Origin: Chitinophagaceae bacterium
Lineage (GTDB): Bacteria; Bacteroidota; Bacteroidia; Chitinophagales; Chitinophagaceae
Direction: 5' to 3'
Assembly: GCA_025963615.1 (NCBI GenBank)
Contig: JAOQAL010000765.1
Coordinates: 1-18,057 of the forward strand
DNA length: 18,057 nt
This document shows, piece after piece, positions 1 to 7,188 of this stretch. A program made the position numbers and the translations under genes. The notes beneath the pieces were generated by a model. That model saw nothing but the letters and a program-made list of their open reading frames with translations. It did not search any database and was not told where the DNA came from. The first letter of the stretch is position 1, and each line of letters opens with the position of its first letter.

Positions 1-614
1 GGCAAAGTGGAAACGAGCGTCTTTCCTTCACCAGTAGCCATTTCAGCAATCTTGCCTTCATGTAATACAATTCCACCAATCAGCTGTACATCGTAATGAA
101 CCATATTCCAGGTGATCTGGCCACCAGCAGCTAACCAGCTATTTTTGAAAATAACCTTATCGCCCTCAATTTTCACATATTCTCTTTTTACACTCAGGTC
201 CCGGTCGAGAGGCAAGGCGGTAGAAATAATCTCTGTATTTTCTTTAAACCTCCGGGCTGTTTCCTTAACAACAGCGAAAGCTTCCGGCAGAATTTCTTTC
301 AATACTTCCTCGATCTTTTTATCCCGGTCTTTTCTCAACTTATCTACCTCCTGGTAAATAGTGTCTTTCCCATTCAGGTCATTAAACGGCAGCGCCTCAG
401 CCTGTTTATTCTTTGAACTTATTTCCTCATCAATGACTTTTAAATGATCTTCAATCCTTTGACGGAATTCTACCGTCTTGTTTCGGAGAGCATCATTATT
501 GAGGGATTGACAAGAAACAAAAAAATTATTGATTTGGGCAACCAGGGGTTCAATCTTCTTTACATCTTTTTCCGATTTATTGCCCCCAAAAATTTTTGAA
601 AAAAAACCAGCCAT
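1..614 (-). CDS. secA: Protein translocase ATPase SecA, N-terminal part (runs off the left edge)
   Basis: SecA is the cytoplasmic motor ATPase that drives unfolded preproteins through the SecYEG channel. Read on the minus strand from an ATG at 614, the protein begins [20 protein letters not shown], a typical SecA N-terminus. A charged helical stretch follows, containing a Bacteroidota-type N-terminal insertion. Near the window edge it reads [20 protein letters not shown] and then [13 protein letters not shown], the SecA Walker A (GEGKT). About 204 residues are visible; the rest of NBD1 and everything downstream lie outside the window. A TATCTTTG promoter box lies about 100 bp upstream. Family identity is seen in the sequence and is secure; whether the gene is full length cannot be judged. 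Confidence 0.95.
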   Translation of the reverse strand, partial: MAGFFSKIFGGNKSEKDVKKIEPLVAQINNFFVSCQSLNNDALRNKTVEFRQRIEDHLKVIDEEISSKNKQAEALPFNDLNGKDTIYQEVDKLRKDRDKKIEEVLKEILPEAFAVVKETARRFKENTEIISTALPLDRDLSVKREYVKIEGDKVIFKNSWLAAGGQITWNMVHYDVQLIGGIVLHEGKIAEMATGEGKTLVSTL

Positions 615-714
615 GATAATGCGTTATTGATATTTACAATAAGAAATAATAAGGTTTTTACGGTGTCAAAAAGAGTGCTACACAATGCCATCAAGCCAAT
701 TTGACAGAGGGGTG

Positions 715-722
715 CAAAGATA
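715..722 (-). promoter_or_regulatory. Putative secA promoter, Bacteroidota -7 box
   Basis: On the minus strand this reads TATCTTTG, a perfect match to the Bacteroidota -7 consensus TAnnTTTG. The -33 element is poor: a TTTA sits about 18 bp upstream. Transcription would start near 707, giving secA a leader of roughly 90 nt. The call is motif-based inference. Confidence 0.45.
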
Positions 723-871
723 AGTGAAATAGTTGGCGCTAAAGCTGCCGGGAACCAGCCCGTTTTTACCAATTTCCGTACTTAGCCAATTTGGTCGCAA
801 TACCCTGAATTTTATTATCTTTTGTTTAGCCTATATTGCCTGTAAAAGCAATACAAGACAAATCCATCTTC

Positions 872-1564
872 ATGTACCGGGTGTTTATTTTTATTTTCTT
901 TTCCCTCCTCCTTATTGCCGGCTGCAATAACAGCGAAGATGTTACTATTAAATATATCGATAATGATCCCTTGTATTTCGATTATAAAATCTGGGGAGAA
1001 GAAGGCCGGGATTATGTAACCGTGATGCTCCAATACCGTTTTGAAGATCAGGACGGCTCTACCAGGGTCCTGAAAGATCCTTCGAAGGTTGAATTTGACG
1101 GAAGCCTTTTACAGGTTGACAGTTCAAAAATGTCGGGTTATTTCTACGAATTTGAAAAACCCCTTGATTCTTTTGCCGGTAACCATTTAATAACCTTTAC
1201 TGATTCCGCCGGAAAAGTATATCGGGAGTCTTTTGAATTTATTCCTTTTTCCCTTAAAACCGAGTTACCGGAAATTGTTCATCGCAAGGAGCTGGCCATT
1301 CAACTGGAAGGCTTACAGAAAGAAGATTATATCCGTATCATAGCCCTGGATACGGTATTTAAAAGCAGGGGAATTAATGAAGTAGACACGGTTAAAAACG
1401 GCCTTGTTATTATTACCAAAGACTGGTTGAAGAACCTGGTAAACGGAACCATACATCTTGAACTCTACAAAGAAGAAGAATGGCGGGTAAAAAATGCTAC
1501 AACGGCTGGCGGATTCCTGTCCATATCCTATGGTTTAAAGAGAGAATTTGAATTGGCCGATTGA
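872..1564 (+). CDS. Hypothetical lipoprotein (230 aa)
   Basis: I do not recognise a family. The ATG at 872 is chosen because it gives a compact lipoprotein signal: M-Y-R, then a hydrophobic run ([10 protein letters not shown]), then the lipobox LIAGC with Cys18 as the lipidated residue. A possible upstream TTG start at 836 would add 12 residues that spoil the signal. The mature part is acidic and mixed in polarity, with no transmembrane segment and no obvious catalytic motif. The alternating hydrophobic pattern suggests mostly beta strands. It probably sits in the inner or outer membrane facing the periplasm. It diverges from secA, and its stop is about 60 bp before the atpG promoter, so it does not look like an operon partner of atpG. 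Confidence 0.8.
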   Translation: MYRVFIFIFFSLLLIAGCNNSEDVTIKYIDNDPLYFDYKIWGEEGRDYVTVMLQYRFEDQDGSTRVLKDPSKVEFDGSLLQVDSSKMSGYFYEFEKPLDSFAGNHLITFTDSAGKVYRESFEFIPFSLKTELPEIVHRKELAIQLEGLQKEDYIRIIALDTVFKSRGINEVDTVKNGLVIITKDWLKNLVNGTIHLELYKEEEWRVKNATTAGGFLSISYGLKREFELAD

Positions 1565-1622
1565 GATTTTAACTATTTATTCCCCTTTTACGCGCAGCTA
1601 TGGAATTTCAGCTTTAACCCTG

Positions 1623-1630
1623 TACTTTTG
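1623..1630 (+). promoter_or_regulatory. Putative atpG promoter, Bacteroidota -7 box
   Basis: TACTTTTG matches TAnnTTTG exactly. The expected -33 position (about 1600-1603, ATGG) is only a weak match to TTG. Transcription would begin around 1637, immediately before the heptamer array, so the array would form most of the atpG mRNA leader. Confidence 0.5.
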
Positions 1631-1640
1631 CGGCCAAATT

Positions 1641-1752
1641 GCTGGATGCTGGATGCTGGATGCTGGATGCTGGATGCTGGATGCTGGATGCTGGATGCTG
1701 GATGCTGGATGCTGGATGCTGGATGCTGGATGCTGGATGCTGGATGCTGGAT
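1641..1752 (+). repeat. Tandem heptamer array, 16 perfect copies of GCTGGAT
   Basis: The 112 bp are exactly 16 uninterrupted copies of GCTGGAT. Because 7 is not a multiple of 3, the array reads through all six frames without a stop. The plus frames cycle through GCWMLDA permutations, so an ORF across it is an artefact and not a gene. It lies between the predicted atpG promoter and the atpG ATG (1774) and carries an ATG every 7 nt. Degenerate copies of the same heptamer occur at 6966-7016 and 17293-17306, so it belongs to a dispersed repeat family. Confidence 0.97.
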
Positions 1753-1773
1753 ACTAAACAATAAACATTTACC

Positions 1774-2655
1774 ATGGCTGGTCAATTAAAAGAAGTTCGT
1801 AACCGTATTAAGTCGGTACAAAGTACACAACAGATTACTAAGGCAATGAAAATGGTAAGTGCCGCCAAATTACGCCGCGCACAGGATTCCATTGTACAAA
1901 TGCGGCCTTATGCGAAAAAACTGCAGGAGATGCTTGGCAATATTGTAAGCAATAGTGAAGGGGAAGGGGAAATGGCACTTGCCGTAGAGCGTTCGGTGGA
2001 AAAAGTATTACTGATTGTAATTACTAGTGACCGCGGCCTTGCCGGAGCTTATAATGCTAATCTAATCAAGACTTCCAAAGCCTTGATTGCTGAAAAATAC
2101 AGCGATCAGTATAAAAAAGGAAATATCACCATCTGGAATATTGGTAAAAAAGGATACGAGCATTTTATAAAAAACCGTTACAAAGCCGAAGCCACTTATA
2201 AAGATATTTTTTTGAACCTGAATTTTGAGAATGTACAGTTGTGCTCACAGGCTGCCATGAAAGCTTTTGGGAATAAAGAATTTGATGCAGTCGAAATTGT
2301 GTATAGTGAATTCAAAAATGCGGCTACCCAGCGTTTTGTATCCGAAAGATTTTTACCGGTTCCAAGAGCAGAAAAAAAACCAGGCGCTGTAAAAGCGGAT
2401 TTTATTTTCGATCCTTCCAAAGAAGAACTGATCGGTGAATTGATGCCGAAGATTCTTAACACGCAATTATATAAAGCCGTATTGGATGCCAATGCTTCCG
2501 AACATGGTGCCCGTATGACGGCAATGGATAAGGCCAGTGAAAATGCCAATGAATTGCTGCGGGCACTTAAAATATCTTACAATCGCGCCAGGCAGGCTGC
2601 TATTACTACTGAGTTGACTGAAATAGTAAGCGGAGCGGCGGCCCTGCAAGGTTAA
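1774..2655 (+). CDS. atpG: ATP synthase F1 subunit gamma
   Basis: AtpG is the central rotor shaft of F1Fo ATP synthase, which couples proton flow in Fo to catalysis in the alpha3beta3 ring at the inner membrane. The N-terminus [20 protein letters not shown] followed by [17 protein letters not shown] is the conserved first helix of gamma. The C-terminus ([20 protein letters not shown] followed by VSGAAAL) is the matching C-terminal coiled-coil helix, and [12 protein letters not shown] is the conserved Rossmann-like segment. At 293 residues it has normal length. No atpA or atpH precedes it here; a lipoprotein gene does, and scpB follows. It therefore appears to be transcribed on its own from the TACTTTTG promoter through the heptamer array. 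No Shine-Dalgarno precedes the ATG, only an A/T-rich stretch, which is usual for this phylum. Confidence 0.97.
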   Translation: MAGQLKEVRNRIKSVQSTQQITKAMKMVSAAKLRRAQDSIVQMRPYAKKLQEMLGNIVSNSEGEGEMALAVERSVEKVLLIVITSDRGLAGAYNANLIKTSKALIAEKYSDQYKKGNITIWNIGKKGYEHFIKNRYKAEATYKDIFLNLNFENVQLCSQAAMKAFGNKEFDAVEIVYSEFKNAATQRFVSERFLPVPRAEKKPGAVKADFIFDPSKEELIGELMPKILNTQLYKAVLDANASEHGARMTAMDKASENANELLRALKISYNRARQAAITTELTEIVSGAAALQG

Positions 2656-2660
2656 TAAGT

Positions 2661-2735
2661 TTATAGCTTGTAGTTTATGGTTTCTTTAAATTTGAAGCTC
2701 ACCAATCCATAAACGAAAAACAATAAACCATAAAC
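2661..2735. repeat. Inverted repeat between atpG and scpB
   Basis: GTTTATGGTTT (2673-2683) is repeated in perfect inverse as AAACCATAAAC (2725-2735), with a degenerate extra copy (CCATAAAC) near 2707-2714. The transcript could form an 11-bp A/U-rich stem with a 41-nt loop just before the scpB start. It has no U-tract, so it is not a classical terminator. It resembles the TAGTTTA-rich intergenic repeats at 14411-14493 and 16188-16216. Confidence 0.7.
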
Positions 2736-2742
2736 AGCATAC

Positions 2743-3438
2743 ATGGAAATAACGAATCTTATACCGCATATTGAATCATTGATTTTCGCAAGCGACAAGC
2801 CATTGACTACCCTGGAGCTTACGGAACTGGTGAACAATGCATTTAGTTTTATGGAAGATAAAATCACCCTGGACCAGGTAGAATCTTCCATGGAAGGAAT
2901 CCTGGAAAAATACAATTCAGAATTCTATCCGTTCGAAGTGCGGATGAGCGGTGGAGGCTGGCAGTTTCTTACGAAAAAAGAATTTCATAAAACAGTCGCT
3001 CAACTAAACGGAGATAAGTTTTTAAAGAGATTATCAGCTGCAGCATTGGAAACACTGGCTATTATTGCCTATAAGCAACCGGTAACCAAAGGTGAAATTG
3101 AAGCGATCCGCGGTGTAAGTTCCGACTACGCTGTTCAGAAACTACTGGAAAAAGAACTTATCATCATCAGCGGCCGCAATGAAAAAATGCCGGGTCATCC
3201 CCTGGTATATGCCACGTCAAGGAATTTCATGGATTATTTCGGTATCAACTCCGCGGAAGAGCTGCCAAAAATAAAAGAAGTGCTGGCCGAACAATTAGTA
3301 ACGCCCACCGTGATGAAAGATACCGTAACGGCTGAAGATGAAGCAAAGCCTGAAGGAACAGAAGCCGATATCCTGCTTTCCGTGACTGAAACCGGTGAAC
3401 TGATAGAAAAAACAGAAGACGACGAACCGCAACCCTGA
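2743..3438 (+). CDS. scpB: Segregation and condensation protein B
   Basis: ScpB is a kleisin-associated subunit of the SMC-ScpAB condensin, which compacts and separates newly replicated origins. It forms dimers of tandem winged helices that bind ScpA. The start MEITNLIPHIESLIFASDKP is the conserved first helix (IESLIFAS). The block LSAAALETLAIIAYKQPVTK at about residues 94-113, followed by GEIEAIRGVSSDYAVQKL, is the diagnostic second winged helix. Residues from about 190 onward form an acidic tail (231 aa in all) that is poorly conserved in the family. scpA is not adjacent in this window. A hairpin terminator follows the stop codon. Confidence 0.95.
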   Translation: MEITNLIPHIESLIFASDKPLTTLELTELVNNAFSFMEDKITLDQVESSMEGILEKYNSEFYPFEVRMSGGGWQFLTKKEFHKTVAQLNGDKFLKRLSAAALETLAIIAYKQPVTKGEIEAIRGVSSDYAVQKLLEKELIIISGRNEKMPGHPLVYATSRNFMDYFGINSAEELPKIKEVLAEQLVTPTVMKDTVTAEDEAKPEGTEADILLSVTETGELIEKTEDDEPQP

Positions 3439-3464
3439 TTAGATTATTTTATAAATTACGAATG

Positions 3465-3500
3465 AGGCGTGGCAGCGTTTGGAACGGAGTCACGCCTTTT
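3465..3500 (+). terminator. Hairpin terminator after scpB
   Basis: AGGCGTG (3465-3471) pairs with CACGCCT (3491-3497), followed by a short T run (3497-3500). Inside the loop CGTT (3476-3479) pairs with AACG (3483-3486), giving a two-tier stem. It separates scpB from lysA and overlaps the -33 element of the presumed lysA promoter. The T run is short, so efficiency is uncertain. Confidence 0.65.
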
Positions 3501-3509
3501 CTATCTTCG
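3479..3509 (+). promoter_or_regulatory. Putative lysA promoter
   Basis: TTG at 3479-3481, a 20-bp spacer, and TATCTTCG at 3502-3509 (one mismatch to TAnnTTTG) form a reasonable Bacteroidota promoter. The lysA ATG is at 3515, only 5 bp after the box, so the transcript would be leaderless or nearly so. The -33 element lies inside the scpB terminator hairpin. Confidence 0.45.
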
Positions 3510-3514
3510 CTATT

Positions 3515-4729
3515 ATGCCGCAATCGTTATCGCCACAGCAATTGAAAACCATCGCCGGTGAGTTTGGAACCCCTTTGTATGTTTACCACGCTGAAAAAAT
3601 AAAGGAACAATACGAAAAATTGGTTACCGCATTCGATAATATGAATACGGTTTTTTTTTATGCCTGTAAGGCATTGACCAACGTCAATATCCTCAAATAC
3701 GTAAAATCATTAGGGGCTAATATTGACTGCAGTTCTATTAATGAGGTAAAATTGGCTTTTCATGCCGGCTTTCCGGCTGAACGGATTTTATATACTTCCA
3801 ATGGTATTGCTTTCGATGAAATCGCAGAAGCAAAGGCGCTCGGTGTCATCATTAATATTGACAGCCTCTCCAACCTGGAAAAGTTCGGAAAACGGTTTGG
3901 TCATAGTTACCCGGTCGGTATCCGCCTCCGCCCGAACATACTGGCAGGCGGTAATTTAAAAATTTCCACGGGTCATGATAAAAGTAAGTTTGGAATTCCG
4001 GTAGACCAGGTTGAAAAAATACTTTCCTTAGTCAAGCAATACGATCTTCATATAAAAGACCTGCACATCCATACAGGGAGTGAAATAAAAGATGTGGATG
4101 TTTTCCTGAAAGGAATTGAGGTGTTATTTGAAATCGTGGCTCATTTTCCGGAACTGGAATTTATTGACCTGGGTGGCGGGTTCAAAGTGCCTTACCAGGA
4201 TGGTGATAGTGAAACGGACATGCAACTGTTGGCAAAAAAAGTAAAAGAGGAATTCACCCGTCATGCCGAAACAAGAGGTAAAGATTTACAAATCTGGTTT
4301 GAGCCGGGAAAATTCATTGTCAGTGAGTGTGGTTATTTTATTACGAAAGTGAATGTGATAAAAGAAACACACGCTGCTGACTTTGTTAGTGTAGATAGCG
4401 GTTTCAACCACCTGATACGTCCTATGTTTTATGATGCTTACCACCGGATTGAAAATATCAGCAATCTGCAGGGGCCTGAAAAAAAATATTCCGTTGTTGG
4501 AAACATTTGTGAAACCGACACCTTTGCATGGGACCGGAAACTGACGGAAGTAAATGAAGGCGACTATCTCGTTTTTTATAATGCCGGGGCTTATGGTTTT
4601 GAAATGTCTTCTAATTTCAATTCAAGATATAAACCTGCGGAAGTACTCGTAAAAGATGGCAAAGCACAACTGATCCGGAAAAGAGATGTATTCGACGATT
4701 TACTCCGGAACCAGCTCGAAATTTTATAA
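3515..4729 (+). CDS. lysA: Diaminopimelate decarboxylase
   Basis: LysA is a PLP-dependent, fold type III enzyme that decarboxylates meso-diaminopimelate to L-lysine, the last step of lysine synthesis, in the cytoplasm. The TIM-barrel domain starts with EFGTPLYVYHAEKI; Lys52 in YACKALTN is the PLP Schiff-base lysine. LHIHTGSE, DLGGGFKVPY and EPGKFIVSECGYF are the conserved PLP-phosphate and substrate loops. Cys332 in GNICETDTFA corresponds to the catalytic Cys of the usual CESGD motif. The ATG at 3515 gives 404 residues, normal for LysA; an upstream in-frame TTG at 3479 would lie inside the terminator and adds nothing conserved. No other lysine gene is next to it. Confidence 0.95.
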   Translation: MPQSLSPQQLKTIAGEFGTPLYVYHAEKIKEQYEKLVTAFDNMNTVFFYACKALTNVNILKYVKSLGANIDCSSINEVKLAFHAGFPAERILYTSNGIAFDEIAEAKALGVIINIDSLSNLEKFGKRFGHSYPVGIRLRPNILAGGNLKISTGHDKSKFGIPVDQVEKILSLVKQYDLHIKDLHIHTGSEIKDVDVFLKGIEVLFEIVAHFPELEFIDLGGGFKVPYQDGDSETDMQLLAKKVKEEFTRHAETRGKDLQIWFEPGKFIVSECGYFITKVNVIKETHAADFVSVDSGFNHLIRPMFYDAYHRIENISNLQGPEKKYSVVGNICETDTFAWDRKLTEVNEGDYLVFYNAGAYGFEMSSNFNSRYKPAEVLVKDGKAQLIRKRDVFDDLLRNQLEIL

Positions 4730-4741
4730 CCGGTAGTTAAT

Positions 4742-4975
4742 TGTTTTTTTATTGTTGTCAGGGCAAAATGGTTCAAATAGCAACAAGTCTTTCCTGATAA
4801 GGATTATAATTCCTGTCCGCAGGGAGACCCGGGACAAGGGATTTCCATTTTCCTGCTGTTGGATGGGAATGGAAAGGCTATTCATACGCAAAATTCGGAT
4901 TACCTTGAAGAAGGAAAAGGATATAGTCAGGAAAAAGTGTTTGGTTTTTTAAAAGACGGGCCCGAAAGCGGTTAG
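4742..4975 (+). pseudogene. Remnant of a thioredoxin-fold protein gene
   Basis: No intact gene lies between lysA and the DUF4442 gene, but one frame holds a recognisable protein tail. From 4781 it reads 64 codons to a TAG at 4973-4975, including ISIFLLLDGNGKAIHTQNSD and YLEEGKGYSQEKVFGFLK. That is the pattern of the last strand pair and final helix of thioredoxin-like proteins (xFLxLDxxGKxxHxQ, then LEEGKGY, then a helix). The frame is closed by a TAG at 4778-4780. Before that stop the same frame reads FFIVVRAKWFK, compatible with an upstream strand. The CxxC-bearing N-terminal half is absent. This is best read as a truncated, stop-interrupted remnant. Family assignment rests on remembered motif patterns only. 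Confidence 0.6.
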
Positions 4976-5001
4976 TCCCGGGCAGTATAAAGAATAAAAA
5001 C

Positions 5002-5490
5002 ATGACCTCAAACGTTGCCGCCTTTATCAAACTTATGACACACCCTGTTAAATTCAGGATGTTTCTTTTGGCAAAACTACCCAGCGCTTATTTTGCAGGT
5101 GTCCGTATCCGTCATATGGATGAAAATACCTGCCAGGTTACGGTTCCGTATAAATGGTTTTCACAAAACCCGTTTCACTCTACGTATTTCGCCTGCCTGG
5201 CTATGGCAGCGGAAATGAGTACGGGTGTGCTGGGATTGGCTCATTTGGATAAAAGACAACCATCGGTTTCCATGCTGGTAGTAAAACTGGAAGCCAATTA
5301 TTTCAAAAAAGCGGTGGGCAGAACCATATTTACCTGCGACGATGGCGAACAATTAAAATCAACTATTGAAAAGGCCGTTGCAACGGGTGAAGGAGAAGCA
5401 TTCCGGGCACGATCGGTTGGCGTCAATGAGCATGGAGAATTAATAGCTGAATTTTTTATTACCTGGTCATTCAAGGTAAAACGAAAATAA
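5002..5490 (+). CDS. DUF4442 hotdog-fold protein, putative thioesterase
   Basis: The 162-residue protein has the layout of DUF4442, a hotdog-fold family related to acyl-CoA thioesterases such as PaaI. It shows an N-terminal helix (VKFRMFLLAKLPSAYFAGVR), a strand (CQVTVPYKWFSQNPFHSTYF), then the long hotdog helix (ACLAMAAEMSTGVLGLAH), and then strands through VSMLVVKLEANYFKKAVG and GELIAEFFITWSFKVK. The segment NPFHSTYFACLAMAAEMSTG occupies the position of the substrate-binding helix in hotdog enzymes. The substrate is unknown; an acyl-CoA or other acyl thioester is inference from the fold. It is cytoplasmic, with no signal peptide. It follows the thioredoxin remnant by 26 bp and precedes the beta-CASP gene by 69 bp on the same strand. 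Confidence 0.85.
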   Translation: MTSNVAAFIKLMTHPVKFRMFLLAKLPSAYFAGVRIRHMDENTCQVTVPYKWFSQNPFHSTYFACLAMAAEMSTGVLGLAHLDKRQPSVSMLVVKLEANYFKKAVGRTIFTCDDGEQLKSTIEKAVATGEGEAFRARSVGVNEHGELIAEFFITWSFKVKRK

Positions 5491-5559
5491 AATTTCATTC
5501 AATTTAACATCGCACGGTGTATTGTAAGTTGACTTCTATCATCCTCTCAAATTATATTT

Positions 5560-6963
5560 ATGAAGATTGCTTTTCATGGAGCAGCCCGTACGGTCACCGG
5601 CTCCAAACATTTATTGACGGTAAAAAATGGACGGAAAGTATTACTGGATTGTGGTATGTTCCAGGGAATGGGGGCTGATACGGATTCGTTAAACCGGAAC
5701 TTTGGATTTGATTCCAGCGAGGCAGATGTAATGATCCTGTCGCATGCACACATTGATCATTCAGGGCTGATTCCGAAACTTTATAAAGAAGGTTTCCGCG
5801 GAACTATTTTTTGTACTCCCGCTACGAAAGAACTGACGGCCATCCTGCTGGAAGATTCCGCCGAAATACAGGAAGATGATACTAAATTCAGTAATAAAAA
5901 AAGAGCGGCCGAAGGACTCCCCTACCTGCAACCTATTTATACTATTGAAGATGCAAAAAATTGTCTGGCGCAATTTGCCCCGGTAGAATATGACGCCTGG
6001 TTTAACGTAACCGATGGCGTACAGGCCATGTTCACCGATGCGGGTCATATTATCGGGAGTGCCTGCGTGCACCTGCGCATCCAGGAAGATGGAAAGCAAA
6101 CGGCGCTGACATTCAGTGGTGATGTTGGTCGTTACCGGGATGTTATTTTAAAATCACCGCAGGATTTTCCACAGGCAGATTTTATAATTATGGAATCAAC
6201 CTATGGAAACAGTCTGCACGAAATGAATGTGACAACTCCTGATTCCATTTTACAATGGATTCAAAAAACCTGCCTGCAGAAAAAAGGAAAACTCATTATG
6301 CCGGCATTCAGCGTAGGCAGAACACAGGAAATACTTTTTGCATTGAATCAGCTGGAATTGGAAAACAGGCTGCCTGCGCTGGATTATTTTGTTGATAGCC
6401 CGTTAAGTATTGAAGCAACGGAAGTGGTTAAAAAATACCCGCAGTATTTCAATAAATCCATCCAGAAAATCCTGGAAACTGATAATGATCCTTTTATGTT
6501 TAAGGGATTAAAATACATCAAAACGGTGGATCAATCCAAAATGCTGAATTTCCGGAATGACCCTATTGTAATCATATCAGCGAGCGGCATGGCGGACGCG
6601 GGCCGGGTAAAACATCATATCAGCAATAATATTGAAAATAGCAGGAATACAATTCTTCTTACCGGTTACTGTGAACCCCGTTCATTGGGCGGAAGATTGT
6701 TGGCTGGCGCCCCGGAAGTTTCTATTTATGGAGTCAGGCATGAAGTAAATGCAGAAATCGGCGCTATTAAAAGTATGAGCGCCCATGGTGATTATGAAGA
6801 TCTCAGCCAATGGCTATCTCACCAGGATACCCGCAAAGTAAAAAAACTTTTCCTCGTTCATGGTGAGTACCCTGTGCAGATCGACTTTAAAGAACGATTA
6901 CTCAAAAAGGGCTATACGGATATTGAAATACCTGAACGTCATTATGAGATTGGATTAACCTGA
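5560..6963 (+). CDS. Beta-CASP metallo-beta-lactamase fold RNA hydrolase
   Basis: This is an RNase of the CPSF73/YSH1-like beta-CASP group, predicted to cut RNA with two zinc ions in the cytoplasm. The metallo-beta-lactamase motif is SHAHIDHSG (His62, His64, Asp66, His67). FTDAGHIIGSAC supplies the next metal-binding His, and TFSGDVGRYRD the bridging Asp. The beta-CASP insert carries IMESTYGN, MPAFSVGRTQE and the later SASGMADAGRVKHH. The C-terminal RMMBL part has SAHGDYEDL and LFLVHGE, completing the active site. At 467 residues it has the usual length for bacterial members. All catalytic residues appear to be present. The exact RNA substrate is unknown. It converges on the S41 peptidase gene. 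Confidence 0.93.
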   Translation: MKIAFHGAARTVTGSKHLLTVKNGRKVLLDCGMFQGMGADTDSLNRNFGFDSSEADVMILSHAHIDHSGLIPKLYKEGFRGTIFCTPATKELTAILLEDSAEIQEDDTKFSNKKRAAEGLPYLQPIYTIEDAKNCLAQFAPVEYDAWFNVTDGVQAMFTDAGHIIGSACVHLRIQEDGKQTALTFSGDVGRYRDVILKSPQDFPQADFIIMESTYGNSLHEMNVTTPDSILQWIQKTCLQKKGKLIMPAFSVGRTQEILFALNQLELENRLPALDYFVDSPLSIEATEVVKKYPQYFNKSIQKILETDNDPFMFKGLKYIKTVDQSKMLNFRNDPIVIISASGMADAGRVKHHISNNIENSRNTILLTGYCEPRSLGGRLLAGAPEVSIYGVRHEVNAEIGAIKSMSAHGDYEDLSQWLSHQDTRKVKKLFLVHGEYPVQIDFKERLLKKGYTDIEIPERHYEIGLT

Positions 6964-6965
6964 AC

Positions 6966-7016
6966 TCTGGATGCTGGACTAGATGCTGGATACTGGATGC
7001 TAGATACTGGCTGGAT
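6966..7016 (+). repeat. Degenerate GCTGGAT heptamer repeat
   Basis: Several imperfect copies of the heptamer seen at 1641-1752 occur here, for example GGATGCTGGA, GATGCTGGATACTGGATGCT and ACTGGCTGGAT. Single-base changes and phase shifts make it look like a decayed tandem array. It lies directly after the beta-CASP stop codon. Confidence 0.85.
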
Positions 7017-7050
7017 TGTACCTGTTTATTCGGATAAATATCGAATACGG

Positions 7051-7185
7051 AAAGCTGCGAGACTGAAGTAAGTTATAGAACTATTGATCTCGAAGCTCGC
7101 AGCTCGTAGCTCGAAGCTTTTCTTAAGTTACATAACTATAAGTCTTGAAGCTCGCAGCTCGCAGCTCATAGCTCGCAGCTTGTAC
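7051..7185. repeat. Palindromic AGCTGCGAG/CTCGCAGCT repeat cluster, left copy
   Basis: AGCTGCGAG (7053-7061) pairs with CTCGCAGCT (7096-7104), with GAGA (7059-7062) and TCTC (7088-7091) forming an inner stem. The core between them (CTGAAGTAAGTTATAGAACT) is shared with the right-hand cluster at 8755-8921. A second, diverged unit follows from about 7122 (AAGTTACATAACTATAAGTC), then several CTCGCAGCT-like copies. It fills the space between the convergent beta-CASP and S41 genes. It resembles a REP-type palindromic unit; no REP-associated transposase is in the window. Confidence 0.85.
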
Positions 7186-7188
7186 TTC

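Noticed and set aside
733..1033. Small ORFs on both strands around the lipoprotein start
   Set aside because: They overlap the lipoprotein gene or the secA upstream region and lack conserved features.
1548..1785. Open frames on both strands across the heptamer array, giving repeated GCWMLDA or SIQHPAS peptides
   Set aside because: A heptamer tandem without stop codons is open in all six frames; the ORFs follow from the repeat and have no other coding signs.
4752..4952. 66-codon ORF between lysA and the DUF4442 gene
   Set aside because: It is a different frame from the thioredoxin-like remnant; its peptide is Arg/Lys/Ile-rich and matches no family pattern.
7051..7185. Possible CRISPR array or tRNA-like structures in the repeat clusters
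   Set aside because: Units vary in length and abut without unique spacers, and no cloverleaf or CCA end can be drawn; no cas gene is nearby.
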